Source: JAABTL01 sp963839375 | GTDB taxonomy: Bacteria > Deinococcota > Deinococci > Deinococcales > Trueperaceae | Assembly: GCA_963839375.1 (NCBI GenBank) | Contig: CAWIUY010000007.1 | Location: 310,001-374,000, forward strand | Direction of reading: 5' to 3' | DNA length: 64,000 bases | Shown here: in pieces, positions 17,305 to 26,381 of the stretch | How the letters are laid out: each line of letters starts with the position of its first letter | Numbering within the stretch: the stretch's first letter is position 1 | Translations under genes and position numbers: made by a program | The notes under the pieces: generated by a model | Told to the model about the DNA's origin: nothing | Databases searched by the model: none | What the model saw: the letters and a program-made list of their open reading frames with translations, nothing else

Positions 17305-18732
17305 ATGCGGAATCCCGGACGCTCGGCTTGGCAAGTGGACGTGACGTGGACGGCGGCAGTGCTGGCGTGGGCCGCTGCCGTCGTCGCGGTGGTGGCGGGG
17401 GCGGCGACCCAGGCCACCACACCGGCGCTCGGACCGATGGTTCAGGCGACGCTGCTCGAGGCCGCCTTCATCGACATGTCCGAAGCGCCCGCCCTCGAAG
17501 CCGGCGCCCCGGTCGTCGAACTCACCGACCCGTTCGAGGTGATGCGTGGAACGGGCGTGACCGTGCCCATCGCGACGTTGCCCGACCTGACGGTCGAAGG
17601 CGCGCGCGCGCAGGTCGCGGCGGCGCTCGTCGAACGGCGGATGACGTTGGGCGACGCCTGGCTCGAGGGGATCGACGACGCCGCCCTCCAGGCCGAACTG
17701 CGGGCCCTCGACGACGCCGTCCTGCGGCCCCTGACCGAGTCGGAGCTGCGTCGGGCCCTGTTCCCGCTGGGCCTGGACAACGGCAGCCGCGCCGCCGACT
17801 GGGCCACGCAGGCGCGCCAGAACCCGGGTCAGCCGGTGCAACCGATCGTGGGGGTGTTCGTCCGTCTGCCGGTCGAGCAGGTCCAGGGAGCCGGACCGCT
17901 CGTCGTGGGCGAACGGGTGGTGGCGGGACTGGCCGACATCCTGTTGTCCCAGGGACGCCCGGCCGCCGAGGCCGCGCTGGCCAACGTCAACCTCTCGGCC
18001 GCCATGCGGGCCACGCTCGAAGGCCCGCTGCCGCAGACCTGGCGGGACGCGCTCGACGCCGCCTTGCGCTCGCGCGACGCGGCCCTGGCGGCCAGGCTCG
18101 ACGCTGCCCGCGAGGCGTTGGTGGAGGCCCCGGCCAGCGTCGACCCGTTCGCGGCCGTCACGGGTTCGGCCGACCTCGCCGGCGCCACCCCCGAGGAGGC
18201 GCGCGCCCGCACGCTCGAGCTGTTGGCGGCGCGCGGTTACGCGGGCGGCACCAACGCGCTCGCCGCCGCGCTCTCGGATCCGGTCGCGCGTGCGCGGGTG
18301 GCGGGCGCCGGATGGGCCTTCGACGCCGCGTCCGCCCGCGCCCACGCGCGCTACCGGTTCTGGGCCTGGGGTGCTGGCGTGGTCGCGGTCCTGCTGCTCC
18401 TGATCGCCGCGCTGGCGGCGACCGGCGTCGCCCGTGTCTGGGTCCCGGGCCTGGCGGTCCTCCTGGCGGCGGCCCCCGTCTGGTGGCTGGCCCGCGAGGC
18501 GTTCGATCGTGTCGCGGCCAGCAGCGTGCCGCCCGACGTCTCGGCCGCCGGCGCGCTGGTGGCGCTGCGGTCGTGGGCCGGGTGGCTCTCGGCCAGCGTT
18601 GGCGGGGTGGTCGGCGAGGCGGTGGTCCGCGTGCCCCTGATCGTGAGCGCGATCGGCGTCGCGCTGGTGGGGGGCGCGCTGCTGGCCGCCGTGGTCGGCT
18701 GGGTCCGCCCGCGTCGACGCGGGCGCTTCTGA
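17305..18732 (+). CDS. Membrane-anchored protein with large external domain, unknown function
   Basis: 475 aa, not recognised. One N-terminal membrane helix (residues about 13-33) is followed by about 310 residues of Ala-rich, mostly helical sequence that should lie outside the membrane, then three hydrophobic segments from about 350 onward and a basic PRRRGRF end. Internal phrases such as LADILLSQGRPAAEAALANVNLS look like repeated helical pairs. No cysteine pairs or enzyme motifs are visible. Shares a compact divergent promoter with the 335-aa gene. Convergence of topology and context hints at an envelope role, nothing firmer. Confidence 0.65.
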   Translation: MRNPGRSAWQVDVTWTAAVLAWAAAVVAVVAGAATQATTPALGPMVQATLLEAAFIDMSEAPALEAGAPVVELTDPFEVMRGTGVTVPIATLPDLTVEGARAQVAAALVERRMTLGDAWLEGIDDAALQAELRALDDAVLRPLTESELRRALFPLGLDNGSRAADWATQARQNPGQPVQPIVGVFVRLPVEQVQGAGPLVVGERVVAGLADILLSQGRPAAEAALANVNLSAAMRATLEGPLPQTWRDALDAALRSRDAALAARLDAAREALVEAPASVDPFAAVTGSADLAGATPEEARARTLELLAARGYAGGTNALAAALSDPVARARVAGAGWAFDAASARAHARYRFWAWGAGVVAVLLLLIAALAATGVARVWVPGLAVLLAAAPVWWLAREAFDRVAASSVPPDVSAAGALVALRSWAGWLSASVGGVVGEAVVRVPLIVSAIGVALVGGALLAAVVGWVRPRRRGRF

Positions 18733-18801
18733 CGAACCTGGGCACGGGGTCGCGGGCGGGGCGGATGCCACGGCGCGACCGGGCGTCGCCGACGCCGCTG
18801 C

Positions 18802-18807
18802 TATGCT
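18802..18807 (+). promoter_or_regulatory. -10 element TATGCT of trmFO (leaderless)
   Basis: TATGCT, 7 nt before ATG 18815. It contains the earlier in-frame ATG (18803), which therefore cannot be in the transcript. Confidence 0.55.
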
Positions 18808-18814
18808 CCACGCC

Positions 18815-20173
18815 ATGAACCCATCGCGACCCGCATCCCGAGGCCTTCCGCGCGTCACCGTCGTGGGCGCCGGCATGGCGGGCAGCGACGCCGCGCTGGC
18901 CGCCGCGCGCCTGGGCGTCGCCGTCGACCTGTGGGAACAGCGACCGGTGCGCACGACGCCCGCCCACCGCACCGATCGTTTCGCCGAGCTGGTCTGCAGC
19001 AACAGCTTGGGCGGCGAGGGCGAGAGCAACGCCAAGGGTTTGCTCCAGGCCGAGATGCTGGCCCTGGGCGGGGTGGTCGTCACCAGCGCCCATGCCACCC
19101 GGCTGCCGGCGGGCGGCGCTCTCGCCGTCGACCGCGACGCCTTCTCCGCGCGCGTCACGGACGTCGTCCGCAACCATCCGTCGATCACGGTGCACAGCGG
19201 CGAGATGACCGAGGTCCCCGACGGCGTGGTCGTGCTGGCGACCGGTCCGCTGACCAGCGACGCGCTCGCGGCGTCCGTCCAGCGGCTCGTCGGTGAGGAC
19301 TTCTTGGGCTTCTACGACGCCGCGGCGCCGGTGATCTCCGACGATTCGATCGATCACGACATCGCCTTCCGCAAGGGGCGCTACGCCCAGGCGGCCGACT
19401 ACCTGAACCTGCCGTTCTCGCGCGCCGCGTACGAGCGCTGGTACGCGGCCGTCGCCGAAGCCCGCTCGCACGTCCCCCACGACTGGGAGAAGCTCGAGTT
19501 CTTCGAGGGCTGCATGCCGATCGAGGAACTCGCGCGGCGCGGCTTCGACACGCCGCGCTTCGGTCCGCTCAAGCCCGTCGGCCTGGAGCACCCGGTCACC
19601 GGCGAGCGCTTCTTCGCCGTCGCGCAGTTGCGCCAGGAGGACGCCGCGGGCCGCATGTGGAGTCTGGTGGGGTTCCAGACCGGGCTCAAGTGGGGCGACC
19701 AGAAGACGGTGGTGCAAACGATCCCCGGCCTGGAGCGGGCCGAGATCGTGCGCTACGGCGTCATGCATCGCAACACTTACCTGTGCGCGCCGCGCCTGCT
19801 CGACGCCGACCTGGCCTTGCGGCCACGTCCCGACGTGTTCGTCGCCGGCGTGCTGGCGGGGACCGAGGGGTACCTCGAATCGTCCGCGACGGGCTGGTTG
19901 GCGGGCACCAACGCCGCACGTCGTGCGCTCGGTCTGGACACCGTGGTGCCGCCGGAGACGACGATGCTGGGCGGGCTCGTGCGTTACCTCGCGACGGCCA
20001 ACCCGGAGGGGTTCCAACCGATGAACGCCAACTGGGGGCTGGTGCCCGTCGCGCCCAAAGGGCGTGGCGCGCCGGGCAAACGTGAGCGCCGTGAGCAGGC
20101 TTACCGCGCCGGTCTCGACGCGCTCGGGGCTTGGATCGAAGCGTTGCGGAGCGCCGCCCCCGTCGCTGTCTGA
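18815..20173 (+). CDS. trmFO: Folate/FAD-dependent tRNA (uracil-54) C5-methyltransferase TrmFO
   Basis: Methylates U54 of the tRNA T-loop using methylenetetrahydrofolate and FADH2. 452 aa. FAD-binding GAGMAGSDAA at residue 18, then the family hallmark PAHRTDRFAELVCSNSLGG, a cysteine-containing EFFEGCMPIEELARRG, and AGVLAGTEGYLES near residue 350. ATG 18815 is preferred to the in-frame ATG 18803 because the latter lies inside the -10. TrmFO occurs in Firmicutes, Deinococcota and some other phyla but not in most Actinobacteria or enterics, which helps place the genome. Confidence 0.96.
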   Translation: MNPSRPASRGLPRVTVVGAGMAGSDAALAAARLGVAVDLWEQRPVRTTPAHRTDRFAELVCSNSLGGEGESNAKGLLQAEMLALGGVVVTSAHATRLPAGGALAVDRDAFSARVTDVVRNHPSITVHSGEMTEVPDGVVVLATGPLTSDALAASVQRLVGEDFLGFYDAAAPVISDDSIDHDIAFRKGRYAQAADYLNLPFSRAAYERWYAAVAEARSHVPHDWEKLEFFEGCMPIEELARRGFDTPRFGPLKPVGLEHPVTGERFFAVAQLRQEDAAGRMWSLVGFQTGLKWGDQKTVVQTIPGLERAEIVRYGVMHRNTYLCAPRLLDADLALRPRPDVFVAGVLAGTEGYLESSATGWLAGTNAARRALGLDTVVPPETTMLGGLVRYLATANPEGFQPMNANWGLVPVAPKGRGAPGKRERREQAYRAGLDALGAWIEALRSAAPVAV

Positions 20174-20260
20174 CCCTCGCCGTCCGAAGCCGTCGTGACG
20201 TTCGTCCGCCCGGTCGGCGGCGGCGGGCGTGCGGGTCGCGGCGGATGGTACGACGAGGAC

Positions 20261-21310
20261 ATGTCAGCGCTTCCCTCCACATCCTTGCGCCACGTCGACC
20301 TCCGTTCCGACACCGTCACGCGCCCGACCCCCGCGATGCGCCGGGCGATGGCCGAGGCGGAGGTGGGCGACGACGTGTACGGCGAGGACCCCACCGTCAC
20401 GCGGCTGGAGCGGCGGGTGGCCGAGCTGGCGGGCAAGGAGGCCGGCCTCTTCGTGCCCAGCGGCACGATGGGCAACCAGGTGGCGTTGGCGGCTCACACG
20501 ACCCGCGGCGTCGAGGTCATCGCCCCCGTCGGCGCGCACATCTACGAGTACGAGCTCGGGTCGATGGCGGCCCTGGCGGGTCTGATGCCGCGGTTGGTGG
20601 CGGCCCCCGCCGGGGTGCCGGACCCGGCCGACGTGCGCGCCGCCGTGAGCCCCGGCCGCCACCAGGCGCCCACCGGCCTCATCGTGCTGGAGAACACCCA
20701 CAACCGGGCCGGCGGCACGGTGGTGCCGCTCGCCGTGGCCGCGGCGATCGGCGAGGTGGCGCGCGAGATCGGCGTGCCGTATCACCTCGACGGCGCCCGG
20801 GCCTGGAACGCCGCCGTGGCCCTGGGCGTTCCGCTCGCCGACGTCTGCGCGCCCTTCGACAGCGTCTCGGTGTGCCTCTCGAAGGGCTTGGCCGCGCCGG
20901 TCGGCAGCGTGCTGGTGGGTACCCGCGCCCTCGTCGCGGCGGCCCATCGCTACCGCAAGATGTACGGCGGCGGGATGCGTCAAGCGGGCGTCCTCGCCGC
21001 GGCGGGCCTCGTCGCGGTCGACTCCGGCTTCGAGCGCCTGGCCGACGACCACCGGCGGGCGCGCGACCTGGCCGAGGCGCTGCGCGACGTACCGGGGGTG
21101 TCCGTCGACCTGGCGCTCGTGCAGACCAACATGGTGTTCCTGCAGGTGGCCGACGCGCGCGGTTTCGTCGACCTGCTCGAGGCGCGCGGCGTGCGTTCGA
21201 ACGCCATGGGGGCCGCCGTGCGTCTCGTGACGCACGCCGACCTGGACGACGACGACGTGGCGTACGCCGCCGGCGTCATCCGCGAGGCCGCCACCGCTCT
21301 GGCGGCGTGA
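20261..21310 (+). CDS. ltaE: Low-specificity L-threonine aldolase
   Basis: PLP enzyme that cleaves L-threonine or allo-threonine to glycine and acetaldehyde. 349 aa. N-terminal DLRSDTVTRPTPAMR, cofactor aspartate in YHLDGARAWNA, and the PLP lysine K208 in CLSKGLAAPVGS are typical. ATG 20261 is chosen by homology; a weak -10-like TACGAC lies 6 nt before it. Four bases separate its stop from aroE, so the pair is likely one message. Confidence 0.92.
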   Translation: MSALPSTSLRHVDLRSDTVTRPTPAMRRAMAEAEVGDDVYGEDPTVTRLERRVAELAGKEAGLFVPSGTMGNQVALAAHTTRGVEVIAPVGAHIYEYELGSMAALAGLMPRLVAAPAGVPDPADVRAAVSPGRHQAPTGLIVLENTHNRAGGTVVPLAVAAAIGEVAREIGVPYHLDGARAWNAAVALGVPLADVCAPFDSVSVCLSKGLAAPVGSVLVGTRALVAAAHRYRKMYGGGMRQAGVLAAAGLVAVDSGFERLADDHRRARDLAEALRDVPGVSVDLALVQTNMVFLQVADARGFVDLLEARGVRSNAMGAAVRLVTHADLDDDDVAYAAGVIREAATALAA

Positions 21311-21314
21311 ACGC

Positions 21315-22190
21315 GTGACCCGCCACCGTCTGGCGCTGCTGGCCCACCCGGCCGGTCACTCCGTGAGCCCCGCGCTCCAGGAGGCGGCCTTCGCGGCGGC
21401 GGGCATCGACGCGGGCTACGAGCTGCTCGACGTAACGCCCGACCGACTGGCGCAGGCCGTCGCCGCCCTGCGCACCGAACCGTGGCTGGGGGCCAACGTC
21501 AGCGTCCCGTACAAGACCACGGTCACGCGCTGGCTGGACGAGCTCAGCCCGACGGCGCGCCGCCTGGGTGCGGTGAACACCATCGTGCGCCGCGGCGAGC
21601 GGTTGTACGGCGACAACACCGACCTCCGAGGTTTCGCCCGCTCGCTCGCCGATCTGGACGTGCCCGTGCGGGGCGCCGAGGTGGTGGTGCTGGGGGCCGG
21701 CGGCGCCGCGAGGGCGGTCGTCGCCGCCCTCGTCGACGCCGGCGCGGCCGTGGCGGTGCACAACCGCACGGGCGAGCGGGCGCGGGCGCTCGTCGCCGAC
21801 CTGGCGCCAGCCGGCCGTGTGCTCGCCGACGCCGACCTGGCGCCGGCCGTCCGCGCCGCGCACGTGTTGGTCCAGACGACCAGCGTCGGCATGACCGGGG
21901 GACCACCGGGCTCGCCACTCCCCGCGGGCGTGCTGCCGCGCTCCGGCGCGGTGGTCGACCTGGTCTACCGGCCACCCGTGACGCCGCTCCTGGCGGCGGC
22001 CGCAGCGGCCGGGCTGGAGGTGCGCAACGGCTTGCCGATGCTGGTCTACCAGGGGGCGGCGTCGTTCGAGGCGTGGACGGGCCGGGCGGCCGCGGTGGCC
22101 GCCATGGGCGAAGCCGCCGAGCGCGCGCTCGGTGGTCCCGGTCGGGGCTGGACGGGTCTCAGCGCGCCCTCGAGCGCACCGCCTTCGTGA
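21315..22190 (+). CDS. aroE: Shikimate dehydrogenase AroE
   Basis: NADPH-dependent reduction of 3-dehydroshikimate in aromatic amino acid synthesis. 291 aa from GTG 21315. Shikimate site HSVSPAL, catalytic K67 (VSVPYKTT), N88 and D103 (DNTDLRGF), and nucleotide loop GAGGAAR are all present. The last 15 residues (PSSAPPS end) lie outside the fold and overlap the 3' end of the convergent signalling gene by 32 bp. Confidence 0.95.
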   Translation: MTRHRLALLAHPAGHSVSPALQEAAFAAAGIDAGYELLDVTPDRLAQAVAALRTEPWLGANVSVPYKTTVTRWLDELSPTARRLGAVNTIVRRGERLYGDNTDLRGFARSLADLDVPVRGAEVVVLGAGGAARAVVAALVDAGAAVAVHNRTGERARALVADLAPAGRVLADADLAPAVRAAHVLVQTTSVGMTGGPPGSPLPAGVLPRSGAVVDLVYRPPVTPLLAAAAAAGLEVRNGLPMLVYQGAASFEAWTGRAAAVAAMGEAAERALGGPGRGWTGLSAPSSAPPS

Positions 22191-23193
22191 GGGCGGAGAG
22201 CAGCAGGAGCGAGCGTCCGCGCGGTGCGAAGGCGGCCACGACGCTGCCCTCGCCGAAGCGCAGGGCCGCGAAGGCGTGGCGATCGCCCTCGATCGCCAGG
22301 TGGCTGGCGTTACCCACCCGGCTGCGCGCCCCTTCGAGCAGCTCCTTGGCGACGCCGAACGCGGTGGCGCCGTCGAGGAGCGTCGTCGTCGGCGCGTCGT
22401 TGAGCGGGTAACCGACCGCCAGTCCCAAGACGTCGGGCACCGCTGCCATCACCGTGCGCAGCAGCGTCGCTTCGCGCTGGGTCTCGTCCACCAGGCGCGC
22501 GGCCTCGGTGAGCGCCGCCGGCGTCGGCACGTGGACGGTGCGTCGGGGCGGGGCCGAGAACGGCGCCACCTCGAACTCGGCGGGGCCGCTGGCGAGCAGG
22601 TGCGCCAGCGCGCGCACACCGGTGTGCGTGCGGCCCTCGTCGTCGGCCTCGACGTGCACGAGCGTCGGCCCATCGAGCCAGAGGCGACCGCGCGCGCCGG
22701 CGTGCAGGGTGACGAGGGCGCCGTCGCTGGCCAGCGCCAGCATCTCGACGAGGTCGGCCAGCGGCACCAGCGAGGTCGAGCCTTCGAGCGGTAGCTCGGA
22801 GGTGGCCGGATGCGGCGCCTCGCCGAGGTGCTCGGGGTCCGTGGCCGTGGCCGGTCGTGGCAGGCTGCCCCGGGCCGGCGGGAAGGCGAGCACCCCGTCC
22901 GGTCCCTCGGTGGTCCGGGTCCTCGGCGTCGCCTCCGCGACCTGGACCACGTAGTACGGGCGCTCCGGATCGAGCCTCCGGGACCAGGCCAGGAACCCGG
23001 AGGGCGAGGCGCCGCGGAGGTAGCCGTCGCACACGACCAACCCGTAGGTTCCGCTGCGGAGCGCGTCGAGCGCGGCGCGGGCGTCGGCGAAGCCATCGAC
23101 GTGCCATCCGGCGGACTCGACGGCGGCGACCAGCACGGCGAGCCGTTGCTGGAAGGTGGCGATGACGAGCGCGGAGGGGGCGGTCGTGGGCAC
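22159..23193 (-). CDS. Degenerate receiver + DUF4388/PATAN + Roadblock-like signalling protein
   Basis: 344 aa from GTG 23193. Residues 1-110 have a CheY-like receiver pattern: the phospho-acceptor position is kept (VVCDGYLRG), but the acidic pair after strand 1 is replaced by IATF, so phosphorylation is doubtful. Residues about 145-235 match DUF4388/PATAN (LVEMLALASDGALVTLHAGARGR in part). The last 100 residues resemble a Roadblock/LC7 fold that in other bacteria binds small GTPases such as MglA. Domain naming is by pattern only. Leaderless (TAGGCT, 5 nt). Convergent with aroE. Confidence 0.7.
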   Translation of the reverse strand: MPTTAPSALVIATFQQRLAVLVAAVESAGWHVDGFADARAALDALRSGTYGLVVCDGYLRGASPSGFLAWSRRLDPERPYYVVQVAEATPRTRTTEGPDGVLAFPPARGSLPRPATATDPEHLGEAPHPATSELPLEGSTSLVPLADLVEMLALASDGALVTLHAGARGRLWLDGPTLVHVEADDEGRTHTGVRALAHLLASGPAEFEVAPFSAPPRRTVHVPTPAALTEAARLVDETQREATLLRTVMAAVPDVLGLAVGYPLNDAPTTTLLDGATAFGVAKELLEGARSRVGNASHLAIEGDRHAFAALRFGEGSVVAAFAPRGRSLLLLSALTKAVRSRAR

Positions 23194-23198
23194 GAGCG

Positions 23199-23204
23199 AG
23201 CCTA
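23199..23204 (-). promoter_or_regulatory. -10 element TAGGCT of the receiver-PATAN gene (leaderless)
   Basis: Minus-strand TAGGCT, 5 nt before GTG 23193; divergent from the phosphoesterase promoter 53 bp away. Confidence 0.55.
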
Positions 23205-23256
23205 CCCGACGCCGCCCGTGTCGCCGTCGCGCCCGGGCGGCGGCGGCGGCCGAAGG

Positions 23257-23262
23257 TAGACT
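23257..23262 (+). promoter_or_regulatory. -10 element TAGACT of the phosphoesterase operon (leaderless)
   Basis: TAGACT, 6 nt before GTG 23269. The sequence just upstream is almost pure G and C, so this hexamer stands out. Confidence 0.55.
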
Positions 23263-23268
23263 GCCGCC

Positions 23269-24153
23269 GTGCGCATCGCCGTCCTCGCCGACGTCCACGG
23301 CAACCTCCCCGCCCTCGAAGCCGTGCTCGCCGACGCACGCGCCCACGACGTCGACGACCTGGTCGTGAACGGCGACCTGGTCAACCGGGCGCCCCAGGGA
23401 TCGGCCGTGCTGGCGCGGCTGGCCGACAGTGGCGCGCGCCTCACCTTGGGCAACCACGACGACCTCATGCGGATGATCACCGACGTCGATCCGGCGCTCC
23501 CCGACGACTTCCACCGAGGCGCGTTCTGGCATGCCAACCGTTGGTGCGCCGCGGAGCTCGCCGCCTCGGGGCGGCTCGACGCGCTGCGCGCGTTGCCGCT
23601 CACCGTGCGGATCCAGCCGCCCGAGGGCCCCGGCGTGCTCATCGCCCACGGCAGCCCGCGCCACTACCGTGAAGGGCTGGGACCGCGGTCGACCGACGCG
23701 GTGCTCTCCGAGATCCTCGAGATGCATCCGACCGACGTCCTGGTCGGCTCGCACACGCACCAACCGCTGCATCGCCGCTGGGGGCGCACGCTGGTGCTCA
23801 ACAGCGGCGCGGTCGGCTGCCCCTTCAACGGCGACGGCCGCGCCCAGTACCTCTGGTTGACGCTCCGCCACGGCACCTGGCGTCCCGAGTTCAGGCGCGT
23901 CGCCTACGACCAGACGGAGAGCCTACGGGCCTTCGAGGACACCGGTTACCTGGCCGCGGGCGGCCTGCTCGCGCGCCTCTTCTACGACGAGGTCCGCGAC
24001 GCCCGCTCCTACCTGGTGCCCTTCCAGATGTGGGCCCAGACGGCGGGCGAGACGATGGACGAGACGTCGTTCGCGCGTTTCGTCGCGGTGCGCCCCGAGC
24101 GCTTCCGACCCGTGTCGCCCTGGCCCGATCGCACCGAGTCGGTCGAGCCGTGA
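23269..24153 (+). CDS. Calcineurin-like metallophosphoesterase
   Basis: 294 aa, dinuclear-metal phosphoesterase. Motifs in order: D8-V-H10 (LADVHGN), NGDLVNR, LGNHDD, HG (IAHGSPRH) and GSHTHQP. This is the YfcE/Ser-Thr-phosphatase-like branch; natural substrate unknown, possibly a cyclic dinucleotide or phosphoprotein. After residue 210 an extra region (AYDQTESLRAF) differs from short YfcE proteins. The stop overlaps the DUF983 start as GTGA. Confidence 0.9.
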   Translation: MRIAVLADVHGNLPALEAVLADARAHDVDDLVVNGDLVNRAPQGSAVLARLADSGARLTLGNHDDLMRMITDVDPALPDDFHRGAFWHANRWCAAELAASGRLDALRALPLTVRIQPPEGPGVLIAHGSPRHYREGLGPRSTDAVLSEILEMHPTDVLVGSHTHQPLHRRWGRTLVLNSGAVGCPFNGDGRAQYLWLTLRHGTWRPEFRRVAYDQTESLRAFEDTGYLAAGGLLARLFYDEVRDARSYLVPFQMWAQTAGETMDETSFARFVAVRPERFRPVSPWPDRTESVEP

Positions 24154-24560
24154 GCGCCCCTCGGTCCCGCTGGCAGACGCCCGGCCGGATGCTGGCCGCC
24201 GTGCGCGGTCATTGCCCCGCCTGTGGTGCCCCCGGAGCCTTCGTCGGCGTCTACCGCCTGCGAGCCCGCTGTCAGGCGTGTGGGGTCGTGTTCGAACGCG
24301 ACGGCGGCACGTGGTTGGGCGCGTCGGTGCTCGCCTACGCGCTCGCCGTCGTGGCGATGGTGGTGGTGGCGCTCGTCACGATCCCCGGTCACGGTCTCTA
24401 CCGGGGCCTGGAGGTCGTCTTGGCCCTGACCGCGCTCGTCACGGTGCTGGTCGTGTACCGTCCGGTCAAGGGCTGGTGGCTGTGGGCGACGTGGGCGGCG
24501 GGTTGGGTGCACCGCGACGGCGAGGACCCCGAGGCGCCGGTCGACCCGCTTCGTGGTTGA
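24150..24560 (+). CDS. DUF983 membrane protein with zinc ribbon
   Basis: 136 aa. N-terminal zinc ribbon CPACGAPGAF...CQACG followed by two membrane helices (about residues 58-110), the DUF983 layout. Function of the family is unknown. GTG 24150 overlaps the phosphoesterase stop by 4 bases, and its own stop is overlapped by the MFS gene, making a tightly coupled trio. Confidence 0.85.
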   Translation: MSAPRSRWQTPGRMLAAVRGHCPACGAPGAFVGVYRLRARCQACGVVFERDGGTWLGASVLAYALAVVAMVVVALVTIPGHGLYRGLEVVLALTALVTVLVVYRPVKGWWLWATWAAGWVHRDGEDPEAPVDPLRG

Positions 24561-26001
24561 GGCCGTCGGACATCCGTTCGACGCGGCGCGACGGGCGCTC
24601 ACGGGCGGTCTGCTGCTCGCGGTGACCCTCAATGCCTTGGCGGCGCTCGCGGTCGTGACCGTGGCGCCGCTGATCCCCGCCGACGTGGGCGGCTTGCGCT
24701 ACTACGGTTGGATCTTCTCGAGCTACCTGCTGGCGTCGCTGGTGGGGACGGTGTGGGGCGGTCTCGAAGCCGATCGCCGGGGGGTCGCGCACGCCTTCGG
24801 GGTCGGGGTGGTGGCCTTCGGTGTCGGTCTGGCGTTGGCGGGTGCGGCGCCGACGATGGCGGTGCTCGTGGCGGCGCGCGTGGCCCAGGGCTTCGGCGCC
24901 GCGGCCTTCACCACGTGCGTCTACGTGGCGATCACGCGCGCCTACCCGGACGCGATGCGCTCGACGCTCATGGCGTACCTGTCGACCGCCTGGGTGGTCC
25001 CGGCGCTGATCGGGCCGGCGGCCGCGGGCCTGGTGGCGCAGGCGCTCGGTTGGCGGTGGGTGTTCCTGGCGCTGCTGCCGCCGCTCGGTCTGGTCGCAGC
25101 CTTGACGCTGCCGCGCTTCGGTGCGTTGGGGGCCGTCACGGGGCGTTCGCTGGCCTGGCGCGAGCGGCTCGCGCCCGCCGGCGTGGTCGCCGTGGGCGCG
25201 GGTGTCGGCCTGGCGGCGCTCGCGGCGGCCACGGAAGCCGCCCACGCCCTCACCACGGTCGTCTGGTTGGGGCTCGCCGCCGTCGGCGTGGCGGCGATGC
25301 TGCGCGGGCTGGCCCCGCTCCTGCCACCCAGGGCGCTGCGTTTGGCGCGTGGCGCGGGCGCCGTGGTGATCGCGCGCGGGGCGGTGTTCGCCGCCTTCGT
25401 CGGGGTCGAAGCGTTCCTCGCGCTGGCGCTCACCGACCTGCACGGTCTGGCCCCGGCGCGCACGGGCCTGGTGATCGCCACCGGTGCGATCTCGTGGACG
25501 GTCGGCGCGTGGGCGCAAGCGCGTCGCGACAGCCGCGCTGGTCTCGACCGTCGCGAAGCCGACGACGCACGCGGCGTCCGCGTCCGCATCGGCGTCCTCG
25601 TCGTCGGCTCGGGGTTGGCCGCTCAGGTGGCGGCGCTGGTGGTCGGCGGGCTCGCGGGCGGCGAGTGGGCGGTGGTGACCGCCATCGGCGGGTGGGCGCT
25701 GGCCGGCTTCGGCATGGGGTACGCGCATGCGACGAGTTCGGTGCTGGCGTTCGCGACCGCCGAGCGTGAGGGGCTGGGCGCGGGCGCCATCTCGTCGGCG
25801 CTCCAGTTGAGCGACAACGTCGGCGCCGCGCTGACCACGGGCGTGGGCGGCGCGGCGTTCGCGTTCGTGACGGCCTCGAACGGGTCCTTGCGGGGGGCGG
25901 TGGCGGCGGCGTTCGGGGTGGCTGCCATCGCCTGGGCGCTCAGCCTGGTGGCGTCGTCGCGGTTCGCTCCTGCAGGGCGAGCCGCGTCAGGAACACCGTG
26001 A
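24553..26001 (+). CDS. MFS transporter of the drug/H+ antiporter type
   Basis: 482 aa, about 12-14 membrane helices. Opening VTVAPLIPADVGG and YYGWIFSSYLLASLVGTVWGG resemble DHA2-like exporters (motif D1), and the RVAQGFGAAAFTT loop follows; the usual motif A is modified to GLEADRRG. Substrate unknown. GTG 24553 overlaps DUF983 by 8 bp. The 3' end overlaps the convergent dsbB gene by 62 bp. Confidence 0.85.
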   Translation: MVEAVGHPFDAARRALTGGLLLAVTLNALAALAVVTVAPLIPADVGGLRYYGWIFSSYLLASLVGTVWGGLEADRRGVAHAFGVGVVAFGVGLALAGAAPTMAVLVAARVAQGFGAAAFTTCVYVAITRAYPDAMRSTLMAYLSTAWVVPALIGPAAAGLVAQALGWRWVFLALLPPLGLVAALTLPRFGALGAVTGRSLAWRERLAPAGVVAVGAGVGLAALAAATEAAHALTTVVWLGLAAVGVAAMLRGLAPLLPPRALRLARGAGAVVIARGAVFAAFVGVEAFLALALTDLHGLAPARTGLVIATGAISWTVGAWAQARRDSRAGLDRREADDARGVRVRIGVLVVGSGLAAQVAALVVGGLAGGEWAVVTAIGGWALAGFGMGYAHATSSVLAFATAEREGLGAGAISSALQLSDNVGAALTTGVGGAAFAFVTASNGSLRGAVAAAFGVAAIAWALSLVASSRFAPAGRAASGTP

Positions 26002-26371
26002 TCAGCAGGAACGCCACACCCGCTAGGAACGAGATCGAGACGAAACCGAACCAATTGATGTACTGAGCGGTGCACGGTACCCCGCTGGCGCAGGACGCCG
26101 GCGGCGCGAAGCCGGGCACCTTCTGGACCAGGTAGTGGTAGGTGGAGGTGCCGAGCCCGAGGACCGACAGCGGCAGCGCCGTCCGCCAGACCGCCGCGTC
26201 CTGACGGAACGTGGCCACGCCCAGCACGACGACGAGCGGGTACATCAGGATGCGCTGCCACCAGCACAAGGCACAGGGCACGAAGGAGCGGACCTCGGAG
26301 AAGTAGAGCGAGCCGGCGGTGGCGACGATCGCGACCAGCCACGCCAGGTAGATCCAGGCGACGCGGTTCAT
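25940..26371 (-). CDS. Disulfide bond formation protein DsbB/BdbC
   Basis: Four-helix membrane quinone oxidoreductase that reoxidises DsbA. 143 aa, the short BdbC-like form. First redox pair in the CALCWWQR loop (after helix 1), second pair in CASGVPC between helices 3 and 4. It begins 10 bp after the DsbA-like gene, its expected partner. The last 20 codons overlap the convergent MFS gene. Confidence 0.93.
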   Translation of the reverse strand: MNRVAWIYLAWLVAIVATAGSLYFSEVRSFVPCALCWWQRILMYPLVVVLGVATFRQDAAVWRTALPLSVLGLGTSTYHYLVQKVPGFAPPASCASGVPCTAQYINWFGFVSISFLAGVAFLLITVFLTRLALQERTATTPPG

Positions 26372-26381
26372 GGCGGCGCGC

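Noticed and set aside
18803..18814. ATG 18803 as the start of trmFO
   Set aside because: It lies inside the TATGCT -10 element; ATG 18815 is correctly spaced.
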